DNA from: a virus | Reading direction: 5' to 3' (one strand) | Length of the DNA: 28,610 nt | IMG/VR virus record: IMGVR_UViG_3300038470_000039 | Coordinates: 1-28,610 of that record | Shown: positions 1 to 8,600 of the stretch, piece after piece | How positions within the stretch are numbered: the stretch's first letter is position 1 | Layout of the letters: each line of letters starts with the position of its first letter | Made by a program: the position numbers and the translations under genes | Notes under the pieces: generated by a model | Databases searched by the model: none | What the model saw: only the letters and a program-made list of their open reading frames with translations | Told to the model about the DNA's origin: nothing

Positions 1-393
1 CTGGCCCGCACCCGGTTGGCGAAGTCCGTGCACGACGCCGGGTGGGGCCTGTTCCTCACTATGCTGGAGGAGAAGGCCACCCGATACGGAAGGACCTTCG
101 CGAAGGTCGACCGGTGGTTCCCGTCGTCGCAGCTCTGCTCGGCGTGCGGGATCAAGGACGGCCCGAAACCGCTGTCCGTCCGCACGTGGACATGCCCCGA
201 GTGCGGGACCGTCCATGACCGGGACCTCAACGCGGCACGGAACATCCTCCTCGAAGGACGCAAGACGGCCGCCGGACGGGCGGCTCTGCCTGTGGAGGGA
301 GCGGAAGACCTGGCCTCGGTCAGGCGGCACCCGACGAAGCAGGAACCCACCGGAGCGCCGCATGACGCGGCGCAGGAGGAATCCCCGGCCTGA
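1..393 (+). CDS. tnpB: TnpB RNA-guided nuclease, C-terminal part (5'-truncated by window)
   Basis: TnpB is the omega-RNA-guided DNA endonuclease of IS200/IS605 elements and a relative of Cas12. The frame is open from base 1, so only about the last 130 residues are present and the true start lies upstream of the window. Visible hallmarks are a zinc ribbon with two Cys pairs (CSACG, then CPECG about 24 residues later) and, directly after it, the RuvC-III motif [10 protein letters not shown], which supplies a catalytic Asp. The tail after this motif is polar and looks disordered, as usual for the family. The stop codon TGA lies in the loop of the right-end hairpin. No frameshift is visible, so the nuclease could be active; its N-terminal RuvC motifs cannot be checked here. 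Confidence 0.93.
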   Translation: MARTRLAKSVHDAGWGLFLTMLEEKATRYGRTFAKVDRWFPSSQLCSACGIKDGPKPLSVRTWTCPECGTVHDRDLNAARNILLEGRKTAAGRAALPVEGAEDLASVRRHPTKQEPTGAPHDAAQEESPA

Positions 394-432
394 AGGCCGG
401 GGAGGACGTCAAAGTCTTGGCGAGTCGATTCC
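250..432 (+). ncRNA. Predicted omega-RNA (TnpB guide RNA), approximate limits
   Basis: In characterised TnpB systems the guide RNA is processed from the 3' end of the tnpB transcript. It covers the right end and continues about 16-20 nt into flanking DNA as the guide. By analogy the scaffold would cover roughly 250-412, and the guide would begin at about 413 (AGTCTTGGCGAGTC...), which is phage tail-gene sequence. The start is arbitrary and nothing in the sequence marks the 5' end. This is an inference from family behaviour plus the visible right end. Confidence 0.4.
383..402 (+). repeat. Right-end hairpin of the IS element
   Basis: CCCCGGCC, a TGAA loop and GGCCGGGG form a perfect 8-bp stem just before GAGGACGTCAA. 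Subterminal hairpins like this are recognised as single-stranded DNA by the Y1 transposase in IS200/IS605 elements, and they form part of the omega-RNA scaffold. The loop contains the tnpB stop codon. The hairpin also lies just downstream of the minus-strand tail gene and could terminate transcription leaving the phage operon. Confidence 0.8.
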
Positions 433-2550
433 GTACCGGCGCCTGGTGCCGTCGACCTTGACGCGGCCCAACAGGGACCGGGACCCGCCGTCCAGGGAGA
501 GGGTCGCCGAGTTCGAACTGATCTCGTAGGCCACGCTCGTGCACCGGAACACTGAGATCCCGTCCGCCCCCACCGACTCCGTCAGGGACGTGGACCGGCC
601 GTGCGACAGCGGAGCATCACACACGATCACCGTGCAGCCTGGCTCGATCTCCCACGGCTCCACCATCCGGCCCGCCTGCCGGTCATAGATCGACGTCGAA
701 ACCACCACCCTGCCCGCGGTTTTCGCCTGCGCCGCCTGCCGCAGCGCGGACACGCCACGGACCCGGGCCAGCAGTGGCGACATCAGCCCCTCGCTGGTCA
801 GGTCGAGGGTCATGGTCCGCACGATCCCCGCCTCCGCCAGACCCCTGACGTTCGCCCGTACCTCAGCGACCCACGTGGTTTTGCTGGACCCGAACGTTGA
901 CCCGATATACCGGACCAGGCACCGGTTCGCGACGTCGTTCCCGCCGCCACTGAGCTCAACATCCCCAGCACCGGCAGGGATCACGTACCGGGCCGGCGCA
1001 TCCCACCGGCCCACGGAAAACCTCGGCAGCCCGGACGGGCCCGGCGCGCCAACAGCCCACCACACGTCAGGCGCGTACGTGCCGATGAAGTCAAGGACCT
1101 CGCGGGCCGACACCCCGTCCCACCACGCCGCATGAGTGATCAGCGTCGACCACCTGATCCCCGACTGGGCCTGGTTCGGGTCATACTCGACGACGCTGTT
1201 CAATCCGCGGCCCATCAGGTCATGCAGCACTTCACGGGCCGTTATCGCCGGGATGGCGGATGCAACCTGACCGGCATAGCTGTACCGCTTATGGATCACC
1301 GTGAGGTTGGACCAGTAGACCGTCTCGTCCTGCGCTGTGGTGACGTCAGCCCCGGTCCGCTGCCACGCCAAAAAGAGGTTCTGTGACCAGCGGACCGCCG
1401 CCGGCCACGCCCCCACGGATGCGCGGGCATCAAAGTTCACCTGATCCGGCTGCCAGGCATGCCGCCAGGACGGACCCCACTCGATGGGATTCCTGATCGT
1501 CGGATCAGCGGCAGACACCAAGTTCAAAAACCCGCTATCGGTGCGAGTGGTACGGACTGATCCGAGTACCCGCTCGATCTCTCCGCCGGGCGCGTACACC
1601 CACGTTGAATGGTCGTTCTGTTTGAAGCTTGTTCCTTCGCTGAATCCCTCCTGAATGAACCACGGCGAAACCGTCGCTGAAGGGTCATTCGGGTGGGCTA
1701 CAAACCGGACGACCGACGGAACAAGAGGATCGAGTGGCGTTACACGGAACGAGACAGACCCGCCCCCACGCAGATCCCACTCGGCTGTGGTCGTGTCCTC
1801 CTCCGCCGCGAACCCTAGGGCACCACCGCCCGTCACTTCGAGCCGGTCCGGCAACCGGGATGCCTCATAGTGGGCAGTCACCCTGGCTGCGGACAGTTCC
1901 CCCGAGTAGAGGGCCAGGTCCCAGATGCGGCCGTCTATCTGTGCGGTTCCGTCGAACCTGCGCCCGATCCACGCAGTGGAGGAGACGCCGGTCATGGTGC
2001 CGCGGGCCGCGAACACGGAACTCAAGAGGACGCGCGTCCCGTTGAAGAAAATGCTCATGTCGCCGGAAACATCGTTGCATGTGCCGACGACATGCAGGAT
2101 TTGGCCAGTCGGGGGAAGCGTGGTGGCGTGAACGACACGATATGCGCTGCCGGTCCACCAACCGATCCCTAAACGTCCTTGGGCTGAACTGTTCAGATTA
2201 AACCCCATGATCATCGGAATGGGGTTGGTGGAAGTTGTTCCGTCGTGACCGAACAACCACGGTCGACTACTGGAGGACGTCGACGGGATCGTGTCGAACG
2301 TGACCAACGCTTCGATGGTCTGCGGACGCCACGCGGAGGCCCCCGTGACCGACGCACCACCCCCGGCGAAGTCCGCCCCCGTGCCTGGCCCTGGACGGTT
2401 CGCCGCGACTGACCCGGGCGTGACGCTGCCGGTGATGGTCGCGGTGACCGACGCGACATCCTCCGCGAAAGTCGTGCCGCTGGCCTCCGAGAACCTCCAC
2501 CTCGCCAGCGGGGTGTCGGCGTCCTGCGCTGTGCTGTAGGCAGTCGCCAT
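409..2550 (-). CDS. Minor tail protein with N-terminal LamG-like lectin domain; 3' end formed by IS insertion
   Basis: The 713-residue product starts at the ATG (2550) that overlaps the previous stop as TGATG. Residues about 10-235 read as a LamG/concanavalin-A-like beta-sandwich, with an ARWRFSE start, hydrophobic strands, and the closing pattern DLALYSGELSAARVTAHYEA common in actinophage tail proteins. The rest resembles a baseplate-hub/Tal-type region: a long beta-rich part with WWAVGAPG and a late ECG-like barrel segment. The likely role is adhesion to the host cell wall at the tail tip. The last codons read AGA CTT TGA. The TGA (411-409) lies inside the adjoining IS right end, so the native C-terminus is probably lost or altered by a few or more residues. 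The segment at about 1480-2260, covering the LamG part, is less GC-rich than its neighbours. Confidence 0.8.
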   Translation of the reverse strand: MATAYSTAQDADTPLARWRFSEASGTTFAEDVASVTATITGSVTPGSVAANRPGPGTGADFAGGGASVTGASAWRPQTIEALVTFDTIPSTSSSSRPWLFGHDGTTSTNPIPMIMGFNLNSSAQGRLGIGWWTGSAYRVVHATTLPPTGQILHVVGTCNDVSGDMSIFFNGTRVLLSSVFAARGTMTGVSSTAWIGRRFDGTAQIDGRIWDLALYSGELSAARVTAHYEASRLPDRLEVTGGGALGFAAEEDTTTAEWDLRGGGSVSFRVTPLDPLVPSVVRFVAHPNDPSATVSPWFIQEGFSEGTSFKQNDHSTWVYAPGGEIERVLGSVRTTRTDSGFLNLVSAADPTIRNPIEWGPSWRHAWQPDQVNFDARASVGAWPAAVRWSQNLFLAWQRTGADVTTAQDETVYWSNLTVIHKRYSYAGQVASAIPAITAREVLHDLMGRGLNSVVEYDPNQAQSGIRWSTLITHAAWWDGVSAREVLDFIGTYAPDVWWAVGAPGPSGLPRFSVGRWDAPARYVIPAGAGDVELSGGGNDVANRCLVRYIGSTFGSSKTTWVAEVRANVRGLAEAGIVRTMTLDLTSEGLMSPLLARVRGVSALRQAAQAKTAGRVVVSTSIYDRQAGRMVEPWEIEPGCTVIVCDAPLSHGRSTSLTESVGADGISVFRCTSVAYEISSNSATLSLDGGSRSLLGRVKVDGTRRRYGIDSPRL

Positions 2551-2912
2551 CAGGCCGATGCCGTCGCCGCGAGATCCATGACGCCGGACGTGAGGACCAG
2601 CGTCCACGTGGTCCCGGACGTGGAGTCGACGTCACTGATCTGCTGGTAGCCGTACCAGTCGCTGCTGGACGCACCACCACGCAGACCGATGTACCTGGCG
2701 ACGAATCCGATCGGCAAGTCCGTGACCGTCACGGTGCCGGACTGCATTTTGGACCCGCCCGATGCGGCAGCCCACGTGATGGTCCCGCGGGTCGACCCAG
2801 ATGCCTCACTCGTGCCGGTCGATCCCGGGTTGGCGTCATGCGCCGAGATGTGGGTGATGAGCGTCCCGAGGGCGTCGAGCATCGCATTTTTCGCTGCGAC
2901 ACTGTATGGCAT
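2550..2912 (-). CDS. Small minor tail-associated protein
   Basis: This 120-residue protein has no domain I can name with certainty. It begins MPYSVAAKNAMLDALGTL and is rich in Ser, Thr and Gly, with alternating hydrophobic residues typical of beta-structured tail-tip proteins. Short proteins of this type often sit between minor tail genes in actinophages. The start is well supported: a perfect AGGAGG lies 7 bases before the ATG and overlaps the stop of the preceding gene. The stop overlaps the next start as TGATG, so it is cotranslated with its neighbours. The strong ribosome site suggests relatively high synthesis. Its role in the tail tip is inferred from position only. Confidence 0.75.
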   Translation of the reverse strand: MPYSVAAKNAMLDALGTLITHISAHDANPGSTGTSEASGSTRGTITWAAASGGSKMQSGTVTVTDLPIGFVARYIGLRGGASSSDWYGYQQISDVDSTSGTTWTLVLTSGVMDLAATASA

Positions 2913-2923
2913 TCTTTTACCTC

Positions 2924-4225
2924 CTAATCGAAACCTTGAGTGTCGTATGCGTCGAGCTCAACCGAGTCACCAGATCCGCCAGCCGCGGCTATCCCCCAAT
3001 ACGTTCCATTGGTTTCGAAGTATGGGCCACTGATGCCATCGAGATCAGCAGAGGCGATCAGCGTGGATGAGGCGACAACTGTAATCCCGAAATAAGTGGG
3101 CCAAAAATGCGATGAGATGTCGAGTGTCATCCCAACGGATATCGAAGCCGCGATGGAATGAATCTGAGTAGATGCTCCATCGTCGACGCGATGCAGCGAG
3201 ACTGCCGTCTCGGTTACTTCCCAGTAGTACCCGGAATACTGGAGCGAAGGCTCAGCCCAACACCACAGCCTTAACGCAGCACCACTGCTTGCCAGCCTGG
3301 CGGTCAGGGTTACACTCGCCACGGTCGAGATGCCGGAGATCCCATACACCGGGTCGATGATGATCCCCCTGGCATCTGCCGGGAGGTGGCGTCCGATCCC
3401 TCCAGTCGGCCCGACCGTCAACACTCCCGTCGTCGTGCCCGTCGCCGACGAACCTGGCGACGTGAACCCCGGCTCCCACCCGGACCAGAACGACCCGTCA
3501 TCCGGTGGACCAGCCAGCGGGATCGGCAGCATGTCCCCCAGTTCCCCGTCGGGGTCCTGGAGGTAGCCGAGGTATCCCGGATAGTCGGCAGGAGTCGGGT
3601 AGTCGATGCCCTGGAAGTCGATGCCGCCGAAGTCGCCGAGATTCCCACCGAAATCGCCGAGATCCCCGAGGTCGCCCAGGTCACCGATGTCGCCGAGGTC
3701 GTCACCGAAGTCGAGGCCGAGTTCGTCACCGAAGTCGAGGAGGTCGTCGAACCCGCCCAGGTCGCCGCCGAACCCGCCGTCCAGGTCGTAGTCGCCGCCC
3801 GGCGTCAGATCACCGGAGAACGACTGCTGGGCGGGGTCGAACTCCCCGACGGCCTGCCACGACTCCTGGGACCGGTCGATGAGGGCATAGACCTCACGCC
3901 ACCCGTCCATCTGTGACTGCTCGCCCTCGGCGGTGAGCCGGAACGTGGTCACGCCCGGCTCCGCTGACAGGCCAGGGTCGGTGAGCCGCCCATGCCACAC
4001 CCGGGCCCCGGTCCTGCCGTCGACGACGTCGACCGTCGCGAACGTGTCCAGGGCGTCCGGTACGGCCGTCCCCGCTGGGAACGTGAGGGTGCACGACAGT
4101 GTCTTGTGCCCACCAGGGGCGGTCTTCTCGAACCGCAGGTCGGCTGGCGGCGGGATCGTGAGCGCCTCACCGCCACGGGGCCCCACGAGCCGGACCAGGA
4201 GACAGTCACGCGGGTCAGCGGACAT
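2924..4225 (-). CDS. Minor tail protein with Asp/Gly-repeat linker and C-terminal beta domain
   Basis: The protein has 433 residues; its start ATG overlaps the Dit stop as TGATG. Residues 1-120 resemble the N-terminal beta domains of tail-tip hub proteins (PRGGEALTI, GRTGARVWHGRLTD, TTFRLTAEGE). Residues about 138-235 are a low-complexity acidic linker of GDLG/GDFG units. Residues about 260-433 look like a lectin-type beta-sandwich (VTLTARLASSG, RLWCWAE, DLDGISGPYF). The likely role is a tail-tip/hub adaptor carrying a carbohydrate-binding module. DNA for the C-terminal domain (about 2924-3330) is visibly more AT-rich than the rest, which suggests that this module was acquired separately. It is followed by a small gene with a strong ribosome site. 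Confidence 0.75.
   Translation of the reverse strand: MSADPRDCLLVRLVGPRGGEALTIPPPADLRFEKTAPGGHKTLSCTLTFPAGTAVPDALDTFATVDVVDGRTGARVWHGRLTDPGLSAEPGVTTFRLTAEGEQSQMDGWREVYALIDRSQESWQAVGEFDPAQQSFSGDLTPGGDYDLDGGFGGDLGGFDDLLDFGDELGLDFGDDLGDIGDLGDLGDLGDFGGNLGDFGGIDFQGIDYPTPADYPGYLGYLQDPDGELGDMLPIPLAGPPDDGSFWSGWEPGFTSPGSSATGTTTGVLTVGPTGGIGRHLPADARGIIIDPVYGISGISTVASVTLTARLASSGAALRLWCWAEPSLQYSGYYWEVTETAVSLHRVDDGASTQIHSIAASISVGMTLDISSHFWPTYFGITVVASSTLIASADLDGISGPYFETNGTYWGIAAAGGSGDSVELDAYDTQGFD
3523..3814 (-). repeat. Asp/Gly repeat tract inside the minor tail gene
   Basis: The coding DNA contains short imperfect tandem units encoding GDLG, GDFG and GDIG, most regular at about 3640-3720. The protein segment is acidic, lacks Lys and Arg, and has aromatic or Leu residues at regular spacing. 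It separates the N-terminal hub-like domain from the C-terminal beta domain. Confidence 0.8.
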
Positions 4226-5646
4226 CAGGCCAACCACCCGTACCGGGGCCAGTAGGACCCGGACCAGGTCAGTGACGCCGTGATCGGCCGGGCCACCGTC
4301 AACCCCAGCCCGGCCACGATGTACAGCCGGTTGTCGCCTGGCCGCAGGCGGGGGACGCGGCCGATGAACGACAGGCCAGTCGCACCCACGGCGCTAGGCG
4401 AAACGCCGGTGAACGGATCCGCCGAGAAGATCCGTGGCTGCTGGTCCCACCCGTCCAGTGCCAGCACCCCGGACCCGGCGGCCTGCGTCACCTCCAGCGA
4501 CCCGCAGTCCTCATCCGCCGGAACCAGCGCGACCCAGTCGACGACGAACGCGCCAGCACCGGCCTGGGCGCGGACGACAGCAACCGACACCGACGGCGCC
4601 GACGCCGCCAGCGGGGTCTCCGGCGCGGACAGGTACGGGGGCTGTGCGACCGGGACCTGCACGAGACCCATGTCGATGACCCGCGTATCCGACCCACCCG
4701 CTGTAAACGGCTCCACCAGCCGGCACGGCCCGGCCTGCGCCACGAGCGTGAATGGCTGCCCGCCGGCATCGGCCTCGCGGGCGCATCGGACCAGGAGCCG
4801 GTACGTTCCTGGCGCCTCAACCCCGGCCAGGCTCGGGAACGTCACGGTTACCGTCCATGGGCCACTGCCGGACGTGCTGTAGGTGGCCCGCAGCCCTGAC
4901 CCGCCGGAGAACGCAGAGTCCCCGGTGAACGAGTTGATCGATGGCGGGGTGGTGCCTTCCGCGGTCGACCCTGACTCGGCCTGCGCAGCGAGCCCGGTCA
5001 GTGACGACGGGACACCCCGGCGACGGATCGTGACCATGATCCGGTCGAGTTCGCCGCGGACGTCGGCGTCCGATGACCGCAGCACCAGGGGTGTCAGGGA
5101 GTCCCCGGCGACGTCGTCGATGTCCCACACCCAGGGCGTCCCGGACGCGGGGTCCTGGGTGATGGTGGCCGGGCCGACATCGACGCGGGCACCGATCGCG
5201 TACGGCTCGGTCTGGACGGTGATCGACCCGGTGACGATCCGGGTCGGCTGCCCCGCCCCAGCGACATTGGACGACAGGCGCGGCACGGTCGGCGCGCACC
5301 GCAGCCACACCGGGGTACTCCCCCCATGCCGCTGCAACCGCAAGATGAACCGGCTGCGGCAGAGCTGCTGCAGGCGTTGTGCGAGAACAGCAGCGGCATC
5401 CGCTGTCGCCGCGACCATCACCACCGGGACCGTCACCTGCCGTGCCGACAGATCCACCGGCGCCCCACCGGCCGGCGACGGGACCCACAGGAACCGCTCG
5501 TCACCAGCCCGAGCAGCCATCTCCACCGCGGCGAGCTCCAGGTCGTCGCGTCGCCCGACCCGTACCCCGCCCGCCGCCGAGTTGAGGTCGAGCAGCACGC
5601 TCCCTCCGCTGCCGACCTTGTCGACGATCTGCACTGTCGCGGGCAT
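4225..5646 (-). CDS. Distal tail (Dit)-like protein
   Basis: The protein has 473 residues. I chose the ATG at 5646 because it overlaps the tape-measure stop as TGATG. Residues 1-155 have the character of the siphovirus Dit/tail-component N-terminal domain: LDLNSAAGGVRVGRRDD, alternating strands, and a conserved-looking region ending GSITVQTEPYAIG. The position directly after the tape measure is the canonical Dit position. Dit forms the hexameric ring joining the tail tube to the tip. The remaining 300 or so residues (FTGDSAFSGGSG, TYRLLVRCARE, FVVDWVALVPADE) look like jelly-roll, carbohydrate-binding-type insertions, making this an 'evolved' Dit that may contact the host surface. The product is longer than classical Dit proteins (about 250 residues). 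Confidence 0.82.
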   Translation of the reverse strand: MPATVQIVDKVGSGGSVLLDLNSAAGGVRVGRRDDLELAAVEMAARAGDERFLWVPSPAGGAPVDLSARQVTVPVVMVAATADAAAVLAQRLQQLCRSRFILRLQRHGGSTPVWLRCAPTVPRLSSNVAGAGQPTRIVTGSITVQTEPYAIGARVDVGPATITQDPASGTPWVWDIDDVAGDSLTPLVLRSSDADVRGELDRIMVTIRRRGVPSSLTGLAAQAESGSTAEGTTPPSINSFTGDSAFSGGSGLRATYSTSGSGPWTVTVTFPSLAGVEAPGTYRLLVRCAREADAGGQPFTLVAQAGPCRLVEPFTAGGSDTRVIDMGLVQVPVAQPPYLSAPETPLAASAPSVSVAVVRAQAGAGAFVVDWVALVPADEDCGSLEVTQAAGSGVLALDGWDQQPRIFSADPFTGVSPSAVGATGLSFIGRVPRLRPGDNRLYIVAGLGLTVARPITASLTWSGSYWPRYGWLA

Positions 5647-8600
5647 CAGGCCCACCCCCTGCCGTAGGCCTGGTCGAGTGAGCCGACGAGCCGCCCCGAG
5701 TCGAGCCGGACGTTGCCGCCCGCCCTGACGGCGGTGATGAGCTCCCGGAGTAGCCCGGTGAGTTCGGCGTGGCGGGTGTCGCTGCCGCCGTCGTCGAGGC
5801 CGAGGCGCCTCCGGGTGCGTGGGTCGTCGAGGGGGATGACGGCCTCGTCTCGCCCGGCTTCGGCGACCTGGGCGAGGGTGCCGCCGGGTTTGGCTTGGAC
5901 GATGCCGCCCTGGGCGAGCGGTGTGATCCGCCCGAAGTTGACGCTCCCCCCGCCGAAGATCGTCTTACCCCCGACGGTCAGCGGCGGGATGCTGATGTTG
6001 ATCCGGTTCCACAAGCCAATGATCGAGTTCGCCACCTGCTTGAACGCCGTCACCAGCGGCGTCCACAACGTCCGCGCAATCCCAGAGATCCGCGCCGGGA
6101 GACCCCCGAACCCCGTCATCAACCGGCCGAGGACCGTCGTCGTGTTGGTCACCGCCGACGACGCCCCGGACACCACCGACGCGAACAGCCTGCCGCCGAC
6201 CGACGCGATGCGCGCCGGCATCCCACTGACATAGGTCACGATCCCCTGCAGCCGGGTCGACGTCGACGTCACCGCGGTCCCCGCGCTGGTGGTCAGCGAC
6301 GCGAACGCCGACCCAGCGACGCCTGCCACGCGGCCCGGCAACCCGGACACCCAGGTCGTGATGCCGCCGAGCCTGGTCGTCACCTCCGTGGCGGCGGAAC
6401 CAGCAGTGCTGGTCAGGGATGACCACACCGTCCCAGCGATGGCCCCGACTCGACCGGGCAGGCCGGACACCCAGGTCACGATGCCTTCCAAGGCCCCGGT
6501 CGCGGACATGACCGCACCACTGGCTGACGTCGCGATCGGCGCCCAGATGCCAGCCGCCAGCCCGGCGACCCTCCCCGGCAGCCCAGAGATCCACGTGACG
6601 ATGCCACCCAGAGCACCCGTCACTGTCGTCACCGCGGTTCCGGCGGAAGACGTGAGCGACGCCCACGCCGACCCGGCAAGTGATGCGACCTGGCCGGGGA
6701 GTCCCTGCAGCCACGTCAGGATGCCGCCGAGGCGCTCACGCGCACCATCAGCGGCTCTGCCTGCCGCCTCCCGGACTTCGCCGAACAGGTCGCCGCCGAG
6801 TGCAGCGACGCGCCCCGGGATTCCCTGGACGGCCGTGACGACACCATCAAGGCGCTGCCGCGCGCCGTCGACCGCCCGGCCCGCCGAGTCGAGCAGCGGC
6901 CCGAACAGGTCGCCTGCGGCCGATGCGATACGTCCCGGCAGCGAGGCCACGAGGGCAGGGATCTCGCCGAGCTTCCCGACGATCGCCGCAGCGATCTGAC
7001 CGGCGACCTCACCAATGCGCCCGATGAGGGAACCGAACCCGCCCAGCAGCCCGAGAAGCAGATCGACGCCGACTTCAGCCATGACCGTTGACGGCGAGTT
7101 GATCCCGAAGAAGTCCTTGATGCCGTTGAGGATCGCGCTTCCAATACCCCTCACCCATTGCGCAACCTTTGCGCCATAGTCAACACCAAGCAACCCGTCG
7201 ACAATGCCACCGGCAGCGTCCGCGAAACTCCCAATGCCGCCCGTCACATCCCCCCTGAATAGCTTATAAAGACCACCGACAACGTTGACCAGACTCGAAA
7301 AGAGCTTTATCGTTCTGGGTAGACTATTAAGGAGTTCTGTGATGCTTGGGATGGCATTGATAAATGCCTTTCCGAGGCCCGGGAGTGAGTCCGCGATGCG
7401 TGAGAAGGAGTCCGCAAACTTTGGTCCGTTCTCAACTCCCTTATCCAGCATTTTTCCGAGCCCGACAGCTATCTTGTCGATGACCTTCGCCAGGGCCGGC
7501 GACAGGGCGGCGGACACTTTCACGCCAGACTCGATTAGCTTTGGTAGCAGCGGAGCAAGGGCGGCTACGATCTTGACAAGCCCATTCATTGACTTCTCTG
7601 CGTCACCTGAGCGCGCCAAGCCCTCGAACGTCTTCCCAAGGGAGTTGACGAGGTCAGTCAGGACGCCCTTCAGTGGAGCAAGCCCCTTCAGGGATGCGGT
7701 AGCGAACTCAAGGAACGGCTTCGCCAGGCGACCAACGATCGGAATCAGGTCACCCAGAGCCGTCCCGAGGGTCTTCGCGAATTCACCGAACGGCTTCTCC
7801 GCATCCCGCATGATCGGCTTCAGGCGTTCGAGGCCGGACTGAATCCCGGGCAAGAAGTTCGCCTGACCGGCATCCCGCAACCGCTTGAGCGGCCCGTTAA
7901 TGAAGTCGTTCATGAACTTCGCGAATGCCTGCCCCTGTGGGGTCAGGTTCTTCATCGCTTCCGCGACCTTGTCGATCCCGCTCGTCGACGCCTGCGGATT
8001 CTTCACTTCTGCGAGCCGCAACTGCGCGTCGCGGATCCGCTGCAACGACAAGGCGACGTCTTCGTTCGCCTTGACGATGTTCCGCTGCGCGTCGGCGAAT
8101 GCCTGCTGCGCGTCCTTCACGCGCTGCGCGGCCTGCGCCACGCCATCCTGGGCATCCCGGACCCGCTGGTTCGCGTCAACGACGCCCTGCTGCGCGTCCT
8201 TCACGCGCTGCGCGGCGTCAACGACACCCTGCTGCGCATCCGTGATCCGCTGCTGGCTGTCGGCTACGCCCTGGTTGGCGTCCTTGACCCGCTGCGCTGC
8301 ATCCACCACGCCCTGCTGGGCATCCACGATCCGCTGCTGGGAATCAGCCACCTGCTGGTTCGCGTCCGCAACCCGCTGATTCGCATCGATCACGCCCTGC
8401 TGGGCGTCCCGTACCCGCTGGGCCGCGTCGGCCGCACCACGCTGAGCGTCGGCGATCCGCTGCTGGGAATCGGCGACCCGGCCCTGCGACTGCACCAGCC
8501 GCTCCTGTGCGGCCCGTACCCCGTCGCTGCCTTCGACACCCTTGGCGTCCGCCTCAGCCCTGGTCTGCGCCAGGTCGTCCGCCTGCTCCTTCAGGGAGAC

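Larger units (their letters stand above)
1..412 (+). mobile_element. Right-hand part of an IS200/IS605-family (IS1341-like) element
   Basis: The segment holds the 3' part of tnpB followed by a GC-rich hairpin and a short tail ending in GACGTCAA, the arrangement of the right end of IS200/IS605-type elements. The element boundary is inferred to lie at about base 412, after TCAA, because the minus-strand phage tail gene is open up to that point and stops inside the element. The left end is outside the window, so it cannot be seen whether a tnpA transposase is present. Family assignment rests on the TnpB protein and the end structure; the exact boundary is an inference. Confidence 0.75.
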
